From positions 29,604 to 41,143 of the forward strand of contig JAODGR010000056.1 of NCBI GenBank assembly GCA_025464275.1: 11,540 nt of DNA, written 5' to 3'. The notes beneath the pieces are model-generated. The model did not search any database. It saw only the letters and a program-made list of their open reading frames with translations, and was not told the origin of the DNA. The translations under genes and the position numbers were made by a program. Source of the DNA: Methanosarcinales archaeon. GTDB lineage: Archaea > Halobacteriota > Syntropharchaeia > Alkanophagales > Methanospirareceae. Within the stretch, counting starts at the first letter, position 1. Each line of letters begins with the position of its first letter. This document shows positions 1 through 5,028 of the stretch, piece after piece.

Positions 1-319
1 CCGTGTCGTCAGCGATGATGGGAAACTTTATCTCCTCGTTCAGGTTATCCTTTATCCATTCCACCCATTTTATATGGCTGAATACCTGGTCTATGCTCAA
101 TCCTATCAGCTCACACTCGAGTTCCTTAAACTCCTCAAATCGCCTCTGGAACGCCACGAACTCTGTGGTGCATACGGGTGTGAAATCGGCAGGATGACTG
201 AACAGGACGAACCATCTCCCCCTGTACTCCTCTGGCAGGTTCTTCTTCCCGTGTGTCGTCTGCACTTCAATAGCCGGGAATTCTTCTCCTATCAGTGGCA
301 TGCTTACTTTATCTTCCAT
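1..319 (-). CDS. Peroxiredoxin (Prx6/AhpC-TSA family), 3' end outside window
   Basis: Only the first 106 residues are present; the gene runs off the left edge. The protein should reduce hydrogen peroxide and organic peroxides in the cytoplasm through a peroxidatic cysteine. The signature HPADFTPVCTTEF is complete, with the peroxidatic Cys at residue 50 and the catalytic Thr and Pro of the PxxxTxxC motif in place. It is followed by a thioredoxin-fold segment with GLSIDQVFSHIKW and FPIIADD, typical of archaeal 1-Cys or Prx6-type enzymes of about 215-240 residues. Cys69 is a second cysteine; resolving cysteines near the C terminus cannot be judged. The ATG at 319 lies 8 bases after the stop of the ferritin-like gene, with a weak GGTG Shine-Dalgarno overlapping that stop; a second ATG at 301 is possible. 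Co-transcription with the ferritin-like gene suggests a joint oxidative-stress and iron role (inference). Confidence 0.93.
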   Translation of the reverse strand, partial: MEDKVSMPLIGEEFPAIEVQTTHGKKNLPEEYRGRWFVLFSHPADFTPVCTTEFVAFQRRFEEFKELECELIGLSIDQVFSHIKWVEWIKDNLNEEIKFPIIADDT

Positions 320-327
320 CTCTCTTT

Positions 328-624
328 CTACACCCTCATCCCCTCACCGGTTAGCTCATCCACCTCTTCCTTACCCTTCTTCAACTCCTCAGCCTGCTCC
401 TCATCCATCCTGAGGAGGAGTGCCTGAAATTCACCCAGATGCGTCTTCTCTTCCCTCGCTATATCCATAAATACCCGCTTAATCTCTTCTCGATCCGTCA
501 TTGCCGCGAGTTGCTCATACAAACTTACCGCATCCAGCTCCGCTATCATACCCACACGCAAGAGCTCTTTATCCCTGTCCTCGCCACTCAACTTTTCAAA
601 ATCTACCGGTATTTCTGATAACAT
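328..624 (-). CDS. Ferritin-like protein of the encapsulated-ferritin (EncFtn) type
   Basis: This 98-residue protein is predicted to form two antiparallel helices and to oxidise and store iron as an oligomer. Helix 1 (about 18-42) holds Glu29 and Tyr36; helix 2 (about 45-72) holds the ExxH pair Glu59 and His62. The spacing Glu-x29-Glu-x2-His, with a Tyr seven residues after the first Glu, equals that of the Rhodospirillum rubrum EncFtn ferroxidase site (Glu32, Tyr39, Glu62, His65) as I recall it. Phrases such as IAELDA, LYEQ and AREEK closely resemble the ferritin-like domain fused to the Pyrococcus furiosus encapsulin shell protein. Here the protein stands alone and ends soon after ELTG, with no visible LTVGSLRR-like cargo peptide. 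It heads an operon with a peroxiredoxin. A rubrerythrin-like role without a shell is the alternative; there is no rubredoxin-type Cys pair. Confidence 0.85.
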   Translation of the reverse strand: MLSEIPVDFEKLSGEDRDKELLRVGMIAELDAVSLYEQLAAMTDREEIKRVFMDIAREEKTHLGEFQALLLRMDEEQAEELKKGKEEVDELTGEGMRV

Positions 625-625
625 G

Positions 626-688
626 CCACTATAGATGTATTCGCTCCTTATAAACTTTCGCCACCAGCCACTACTCCACTATCCACTA
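626..688. repeat. Four direct copies of CCACTA around the ferritin-operon promoter
   Basis: CCACTA (TAGTGG on the coding strand) occurs at 626-631, 668-673, 676-681 and 683-688. Three copies lie head to tail with 7-8 base periodicity just upstream of the TATA box at 647-654, and one lies between the TATA box and the start codon. The arrangement could be a binding site for an iron- or redox-responsive regulator, or simply a low-complexity stretch after nadA. No known operator was recognised. Confidence 0.35.
647..654 (-). promoter_or_regulatory. TATA box of the ferritin-like/peroxiredoxin operon
   Basis: On the minus strand the element reads TTTATAAG, preceded by the purine-rich CGAAAG, which fits a BRE. 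Its centre is about 26 bases from the ATG at 624, the usual archaeal distance to the transcription start. The mRNA would therefore begin at or next to the start codon and be leaderless, which agrees with the absence of a Shine-Dalgarno sequence before this gene. Confidence 0.6.
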
Positions 689-695
689 TGCTGCA

Positions 696-1613
696 CTACA
701 GATATTCTAACATCCTCTCTATCGGTCTCCTCGCCTCGATTGCAATCTCTTCTGGCACAACCACCCTCTGCTTCTCCCTCTCTAATGCCTCTCTTATCTT
801 CAGCAGTGTCGGCATCTTCATCAATGTACAGACCGTAGTATTAGAGACGGGATAGAAAGTCTTATCCGGCGCTTCCTTCTTGAGCACATGCATCAACCCC
901 ACTTCCGCAGCTACCAGGAATTCAGCTTCTTCTGCATCCCTGCAGTACTCCACTATCCCACTCGTCGAGCCTATATAATCCATCTGGTCCTGTACCTCGG
1001 GTGTGCACTCAGGATGCCCGACCACCTTAACCCCCGGATGCTCCTCCTTCGCTCGCTTCAGGTCCTCTATCGCTATCTGGTGATGCACCGGGCAATACCC
1101 GTATTCCGGAATCGTGATAATCTCCTTGGTCGTCCTGTTACTGACATAGTACGCTAACCCGCGGTCCGGACCAAACAGTATGGGAGACCCACCATCCATC
1201 AACTCTGCTATCTTCAATGCATTACCTGAAGTGCATATGCAATCAGCGAGGGTCTTGGTCTTTGCATGCGTGTTCATATAAAGCAGTACTTCAGCATCGG
1301 GGTACTTCTCCTTCGCTTCCTGCAGGTCCTTCTCAAATATCTGCTGTGCCATCGGGCATACCGCACCCCTGTCAGGCATGATCACCTTCTTATCCGGGTT
1401 CAGTACCGCCACGGTCTCAGCCATGAAATCGACACCGCAGACTATTATCATATCTGCACTCGTCTCCGCTGCTGCCTTCGTTAGTGTTGTGGAGCCACCG
1501 ACGACATCTGCTATATCTACCACTTCCGGTCTCTCATAGTTATGGGCGAGTATGACTGCGTTTTTATGGCGTTTCAACCTTTCTATCTGCTCAATAATCT
1601 GCTTCTCCTCCAT
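696..1613 (-). CDS. nadA: Quinolinate synthase NadA
   Basis: NadA condenses iminoaspartate with dihydroxyacetone phosphate to quinolinate, the pyridine precursor of NAD, in the cytoplasm. At 305 residues it has the normal length for the archaeal three-domain form. The three cysteines that bind the catalytic [4Fe-4S] cluster are at Cys86 (in MPDRGAVC), Cys174 (in GYCPVH) and Cys262 (in TTVCTLMKMP), with the spacing of the Pyrococcus enzyme. Other signatures are the N-terminal LAHNYERPEV, the CGVDFMAET segment, CTSGNA and GPDRGLA. The partner NadB or aspartate dehydrogenase is not in the window. The ATG at 1613 has no Shine-Dalgarno; the TATA-like element at 1644-1653 predicts a leader of only about ten bases. 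The gene sits alone between its promoter region and the ferritin operon promoter. Confidence 0.97.
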   Translation of the reverse strand: MEEKQIIEQIERLKRHKNAVILAHNYERPEVVDIADVVGGSTTLTKAAAETSADMIIVCGVDFMAETVAVLNPDKKVIMPDRGAVCPMAQQIFEKDLQEAKEKYPDAEVLLYMNTHAKTKTLADCICTSGNALKIAELMDGGSPILFGPDRGLAYYVSNRTTKEIITIPEYGYCPVHHQIAIEDLKRAKEEHPGVKVVGHPECTPEVQDQMDYIGSTSGIVEYCRDAEEAEFLVAAEVGLMHVLKKEAPDKTFYPVSNTTVCTLMKMPTLLKIREALEREKQRVVVPEEIAIEARRPIERMLEYL

Positions 1614-1618
1614 TTCAA

Positions 1619-1632
1619 CTCTAAGGTTAGAG
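1619..1632. promoter_or_regulatory. Perfect inverted repeat over the predicted nadA start site (possible operator)
   Basis: The sequence is CTCTAA-GG-TTAGAG: six-base perfect arms with a two-base centre. It lies 5 bases upstream of the nadA ATG and covers the transcription start predicted from the TATA box at 1644-1653. This is where an archaeal repressor would block polymerase. The identity of any regulator is unknown; control of NAD synthesis is an inference. Confidence 0.35.
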
Positions 1633-1643
1633 GGGGGTGAAGA

Positions 1644-1653
1644 CTTTTAAAAT
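1644..1653 (-). promoter_or_regulatory. nadA: TATA box of nadA
   Basis: On the minus strand this reads ATTTTAAAAG, an A/T-only core about 35 bases upstream of the ATG at 1613. Initiation about 26 bases downstream would give a start near 1622 and a very short leader. It is the best TATA candidate in the 186-base gap between nadA and the FpoF-like gene. Confidence 0.5.
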
Positions 1654-1706
1654 TTGCTATAATCACATCTTTTTTAGCAAAGAGTTTGAAATATATTAGT
1701 TCACCT

Positions 1707-1732
1707 CCTCAATTCTCCTTCAATCATTGAGG
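1707..1732. repeat. 7-bp inverted repeat in the gap between the FpoF-like gene and nadA
   Basis: CCTCAAT at 1707-1713 and ATTGAGG at 1726-1732 are perfect reverse complements separated by 12 bases. A smaller odd palindrome, TCAATCATTGA, is nested at 1720-1730. The repeat lies about 70 bases after the FpoF-like stop codon and about 60 bases upstream of the nadA TATA box. It could be a regulator site or an RNA hairpin at the end of the upstream transcript; no T-run follows it on the minus strand, so a classic terminator is not supported. The rest of this gap (1733-1799) shows no gene. Confidence 0.35.
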
Positions 1733-1799
1733 CAATCAACTAACACCCGGCTATAACAGTCATTCAAATACCAATACCAAAATTCAATTCAGGTTCGAA

Positions 1800-2906
1800 T
1801 CACAGTAAGAGGAACTTATCAAGCAGCTCGGGTTCCAGCTCCATATTCGCCACTCTCACCGGCTCGCTCCTGGCGAGGATATTCTTCAGGTTCTCATGCT
1901 TCTTATACGATGCCAGCTTCCTTACCTCCTCTACTCTCTCCTCCGGCAGCTCCTTCAACTCTATCACTCCCTCCTCTCTCGCACTCCTCACCAGTTCCTC
2001 GCTCGACTCACTCCTCAGAATCACCGTTGACCATCCAGGTTCTGAGCCAATCGAGCCGACGGAGATGTCCGCGAACTCAGCAGCGAAGTCATAGCAGTAG
2101 GTGCATGCCTCACGAACACAGTCTCTCATCTTCTTTATGGGTATCTTCAGCACCTTACCCGCTCTCGTATGCACGATAAAGCTGCCCTTCTTTATGTTGA
2201 ACTTCTCTACATCGCCCAGAGCCACACCCTGCTCCATGAGCTTATCCCTGAGTCGTGAGGTCTCAAACGTCTCGGTGCAGAAGAGTCCGATGAGTATTTT
2301 CACCCTGTCCCCATGTACATTAAACTGCTTCGATAACTGGACCTTCCTCATGCCCTGTATGTGACACGGGAGTCCAACGAAGGCGATACTCCTGTATCCA
2401 CCCTCTATGGCATCGCCAACACCCTCCACCGCCGGGCACTGAGTGTATTTCGAGCCGGCAGCAGCTATTATATCAGCACGTGAAGTGGCAATAAAAGGCT
2501 CTGGCTCCCAATCTGCAGTCGCTTTTGTTACCACTGCGGCATCTATATCGCCTCTCGCAAGCATGAAAGTGAGCAATGCGGAAACAAACCCGCCATCCTG
2601 GCTCCTATCTCTTATATCATCCTCCGTAGCTCTTGATGTGAATATACCCCTATAATAGCCTAACAGATTGTCTGACCTTATATCGCCGAATACCGCGCGT
2701 TCAACTGCGAAGGGTGCGAAACTCCTGCGAGGACAGAAATCATAACATGCACCACATATCTCATAGCACTTCTTCTTCGTCACCGGTAACTCATTCTCGT
2801 ATGTTATATACTCCTTACAGAATGCGCCACAGGTTCCACAATAGCAGCACAAGCCGTTATATATCACTTCTGCTTCCAGGTCTGTGATGTTACCCCTGTC
2901 TTTCAT
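1800..2906 (-). CDS. F420H2 dehydrogenase/hydrogenase beta-type subunit (FrhB/FpoF family)
   Basis: Members of this family bind FAD and iron-sulfur clusters and exchange electrons between reduced coenzyme F420 and partners such as ferredoxin, membrane complexes or hydrogenases. Numbered from the ATG, the 368-residue protein has two N-terminal ferredoxin motifs (Cys20/23/26/30 and Cys47/51/54/58), then the flavin-domain signatures SQDGGFVSALL (102-112), GSKYTQCP, VGLPCHIQG and GLFCTE. A C-terminal half follows with REACTYCYDFA and ADISVGSIG. The two-cluster layout and length resemble FpoF/FqoF, the F420H2-oxidising subunit of F420H2 dehydrogenase, more than one-cluster FrhB. No fpo or frh genes adjoin it, so it may be an orphan paralogue. 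A GGGAGGAGGG Shine-Dalgarno favours the ATG at 2906, though the GTG just before it (2909) is also possible. Confidence 0.9.
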   Translation of the reverse strand: MKDRGNITDLEAEVIYNGLCCYCGTCGAFCKEYITYENELPVTKKKCYEICGACYDFCPRRSFAPFAVERAVFGDIRSDNLLGYYRGIFTSRATEDDIRDRSQDGGFVSALLTFMLARGDIDAAVVTKATADWEPEPFIATSRADIIAAAGSKYTQCPAVEGVGDAIEGGYRSIAFVGLPCHIQGMRKVQLSKQFNVHGDRVKILIGLFCTETFETSRLRDKLMEQGVALGDVEKFNIKKGSFIVHTRAGKVLKIPIKKMRDCVREACTYCYDFAAEFADISVGSIGSEPGWSTVILRSESSEELVRSAREEGVIELKELPEERVEEVRKLASYKKHENLKNILARSEPVRVANMELEPELLDKFLLL

Positions 2907-2910
2907 CACT

Positions 2911-2920
2911 CCCTCCTCCC
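2911..2920 (-). promoter_or_regulatory. Strong Shine-Dalgarno of the FpoF-like gene
   Basis: On the minus strand this reads GGGAGGAGGG and contains two overlapping GGAGG cores, 5 and 8 bases before the ATG at 2906 but only 2 and 5 before the adjacent GTG at 2909. The spacing favours the ATG. Confidence 0.6.
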
Positions 2921-2976
2921 TCGCTCACCCTCTACTCTACTCTCACCATGTAATGTAAAGGGATAGGGGGCAGATT

Positions 2977-2984
2977 GTATAAAA
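2977..2984 (-). promoter_or_regulatory. Probable TATA box of the FpoF-like gene
   Basis: The minus strand reads TTTTATAC. A start about 26 bases downstream gives a leader of roughly 45-50 bases that includes the strong Shine-Dalgarno. The element lies in the 136-base divergent gap shared with the membrane-protein gene on the other strand. Confidence 0.45.
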
Positions 2985-3030
2985 TGTATGGGAAGATATG
3001 CTAATATACTTCACCTTAGTTATAAATTCA

Positions 3031-3036
3031 AAGGAG
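3031..3036 (+). promoter_or_regulatory. Shine-Dalgarno that sets the GTG start of the membrane-protein gene
   Basis: AAGGAG ends six bases before the GTG at 3043, which is followed directly by another GTG. No ATG occurs in frame until well inside the protein, so this site decides the start. Upstream, TAATATAC near 3003-3010 is better placed as a TATA element than TATAAATT at 3021-3028, whose predicted start site would fall downstream of the Shine-Dalgarno. Confidence 0.55.
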
Positions 3037-3042
3037 TGAGCC

Positions 3043-4347
3043 GTGGTGAAGAGAGAAGGGGATGATGAGAGATGGACAGGGGATGATGAACCTGGAGCAC
3101 CGGGGTCGTTGATTGCTCCGGCTCTCTCTCTGCTCCTGCTATCACTTTTACTACTCATCACCGTTGCGAATATTGATGCAGTGGGGGTGGGTGTAGTGCC
3201 CTCCAGGGTCTCGATAGCCGATGCCACACGGGGTGGTGAGTACGAGCAGGTGGTAAACGTGTATAATACGGATACAATGGCAACCTCTTTCAGAATTTAT
3301 GCCACGGGTGAGCTCCAGAGCTGGATATCCTTCCATGACCTCGAGGGCAACAGATTGACGGAGATGAGCATACCCGGTAAGAGCCATAGAAAGGTGCTCA
3401 TGGTCTTCAAGATACCTGGAGATGCGCCTTCAGGCAGTTACAACTCCACCGTTTATGTGGAGAGTATCCCTGCCCCTGCCCAGGGTGGGACCAGGGTTAA
3501 GGGTGCCACAGCTCATGTGGGAATCCAGGTGCCGGTGGAGGTCAGCATTCAGGTAACGGGTGAGGAGAACCTCTCGGGTATCGTTCAGGGAGTGACTGCG
3601 GGCGATACCGAGCAGGGTTACCCACTGATGATCACGGTCCTCTTCAGGAATACCGGGAACGTAATTGCGAGACCGGTGATCGAAGTGGCGATATACAGGG
3701 AGGGAGCGGATGCAGGAGCCGCCCCGGTCTCCTCCTTCTACACAGATGACGAGATGGTGAAGCCGCATGCCATGAAGGAGATTACACTGACGTGGGACAC
3801 GGATGGGCATCCGGTGGGCGATTACCGCGCTGATGTCGCGGTGTCACTGGCTGGTAAACTCCTAAACAGGAGTGAGATACCTTTTAAGATCCTTGAGCGG
3901 GGTGCACTGACAAGGAGTGGCATCTTCCGCTCACTCTCTTATGAGGGCAAGCCGGAAGTTGGGGGATGGATAAAGGTGCTTGCAACTTTTGAGAACACCG
4001 GCATGATAAGCACAAAAGCTAAGTTCTCCGGCGAGGTGTATCGAGACGGTGAGCTGGTCGGGGTTATAAAAAGTGAGGAGCTGGAGGTGCCGGTGAGGGA
4101 GAGCAGAGTACTCACCTCTTACCTCAAACTGGATGCACCCGGCGAGTACAATATAAGCGGGTATGTGCTGTACGAGGGTAAGAAGACAGGAACGAGGGAT
4201 ATTCAACTCGAGCTTACCCAGGGTGGTAGGAAGAGCCGCTCTCTCTTACCATGGATAGATGCCCCAGGTACTCTAATTGCCCTCCTCCTCTCTATCTTGA
4301 TACTGTTGATATACAGGAGAAGAGGTGTAAAAAATCGAAAAGTTTAA
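3043..4347 (+). CDS. Membrane-anchored protein with extracytoplasmic beta-sandwich-like domains
   Basis: I do not recognise a specific family; the layout recalls archaeal COG1470-like or CARDB-type surface proteins. After an acidic 21-residue N terminus comes a hydrophobic segment (about 22-42) that can be a signal anchor. The region 50-400 is rich in beta-strand patterns and appears to hold about three immunoglobulin-like modules: about 50-145, about 165-290 containing VLFRNTGNV, and about 300-395 containing ATFENTGMI. The two 'F(R/E)NTG' phrases and the WDTDGHPVGDYRA and LDAPGEYNISG endings suggest a duplicated module that ends in the 'GxY' turn common to CARDB domains. Several N-x-S/T sequons could be glycosylated. 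A second helix (about 408-424) followed by RRR near the C terminus anchors it with the tail in the cytoplasm. A role in envelope adhesion or assembly is only inference. Confidence 0.85.
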   Translation: MVKREGDDERWTGDDEPGAPGSLIAPALSLLLLSLLLLITVANIDAVGVGVVPSRVSIADATRGGEYEQVVNVYNTDTMATSFRIYATGELQSWISFHDLEGNRLTEMSIPGKSHRKVLMVFKIPGDAPSGSYNSTVYVESIPAPAQGGTRVKGATAHVGIQVPVEVSIQVTGEENLSGIVQGVTAGDTEQGYPLMITVLFRNTGNVIARPVIEVAIYREGADAGAAPVSSFYTDDEMVKPHAMKEITLTWDTDGHPVGDYRADVAVSLAGKLLNRSEIPFKILERGALTRSGIFRSLSYEGKPEVGGWIKVLATFENTGMISTKAKFSGEVYRDGELVGVIKSEELEVPVRESRVLTSYLKLDAPGEYNISGYVLYEGKKTGTRDIQLELTQGGRKSRSLLPWIDAPGTLIALLLSILILLIYRRRGVKNRKV

Positions 4348-4350
4348 AAA
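4343..4350 (+). promoter_or_regulatory. TATA box of the precorrin-2 dehydrogenase/hemA operon
   Basis: TTTAAAAA, preceded by the purine-rich CGAAAAG (4336-4342, BRE-like), overlaps the stop codon of the membrane-protein gene. Its centre is about 26 bases upstream of position 4373, so transcription would begin within a few bases of the ATG at 4375. That start has no Shine-Dalgarno, which fits a leaderless mRNA. Confidence 0.55.
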
Positions 4351-4374
4351 TTACAAGGTCCAATATTTTAATCG

Positions 4375-5028
4375 ATGTTCATGCTCCCATTGTACATCAA
4401 CGCTGCCGGCAAGAGGATAGTGGTGTTTGGCGGTGGAGAGGTAGCAGAGAGGAAGATACGCCAGATCCTGGATACCACAAAGGGTGCAGAGCCCGAAGTT
4501 GAAGTTTATAGTCGTGAGTTCACACCCTGTATAGAGGAGTTCGCAGCGGATGGCAGATTACGGTGTTTCCAGTGTGACCTGTGGCATGAGGATGTGGGAC
4601 GATACCTGGATGGCGCTTTCATGGTCATCATCTGTACGAGTGATGAGCCTCTGAACGAACGGATAATGAAGGAAGCAATGAACTTCAATCTACTCATCAA
4701 CTACCGGCATAGAGGCGATGTGTTTATGGGTGCGGTTATTAATAAGCACGGGTTCCTGATCTCAATCTCCACGGATGGCAGAGGACCGGCGATGGCGCGA
4801 TATCTCCGTGAGAAGATAACATCGTTTATAGGTGACCGGGAAGAGAAGATGCTGATGATCCAGTCGAGGCTGCGGGAGGAGCTGAAGCGGAGTATCAAGG
4901 ATGAGAAGCGCCGGCAGGAGATACTGAATAAGGTACTCCATGACCGTGATTGCTGGGCTGCTCTCGATGCGCCAGCGGGAGATGCAGAGGAGCTCATACT
5001 CAGGATTATTGGTGATAGATATGCATAA
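4375..5028 (+). CDS. Precorrin-2 dehydrogenase (Met8/SirC/CysG N-terminal family)
   Basis: The enzyme oxidises precorrin-2 to sirohydrochlorin with NAD+, and some homologues also insert iron to make siroheme. Sirohydrochlorin feeds F430, cobalamin and siroheme synthesis. The 217 residues begin with the family opening LPLYINAAGKR, then the dinucleotide-binding GGGEVAERK (19-27), the CTSDEPLNERI segment (87-97) and ISTDGRGPAMARYLREKI (131-148), followed by a helical C-terminal part. In the loop that normally reads NVVD or NQVD with the catalytic Asp (Asp104 of CysG), this protein has INYRHRGDVF (108-117); the loop is shorter and no acidic residue sits at the expected place. It may act as a dehydrogenase only, leaving metal insertion to CbiX/CfbA-type chelatases. 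The ATG at 4381 is an alternative start. Its end overlaps hemA by 8 bases. Confidence 0.92.
   Translation: MFMLPLYINAAGKRIVVFGGGEVAERKIRQILDTTKGAEPEVEVYSREFTPCIEEFAADGRLRCFQCDLWHEDVGRYLDGAFMVIICTSDEPLNERIMKEAMNFNLLINYRHRGDVFMGAVINKHGFLISISTDGRGPAMARYLREKITSFIGDREEKMLMIQSRLREELKRSIKDEKRRQEILNKVLHDRDCWAALDAPAGDAEELILRIIGDRYA

Noticed and set aside
1702..1709. Strong Shine-Dalgarno-like GGAGGTGA on the minus strand in the nadA upstream gap, suggesting a small leader peptide
   Set aside because: The nearest frames meet a stop at once (GTG-AAC-TAA), and no start codon lies at a usable distance.
1793..1802. GGTTCGAATC, a match to the tRNA T-loop consensus, suggesting a tRNA end or integration-site remnant
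   Set aside because: The flanking bases do not form a five-pair T stem, no acceptor, D or anticodon arm is found upstream, and the motif overlaps the 3' end of the FpoF-like gene.
4940..5020. Upstream in-frame ATG that would extend HemA by 27 residues
   Set aside because: The extension lies inside the precorrin-2 dehydrogenase gene and has no family similarity, while the ATG at 5021 has GGTGAT upstream and begins where HemA proteins normally start.
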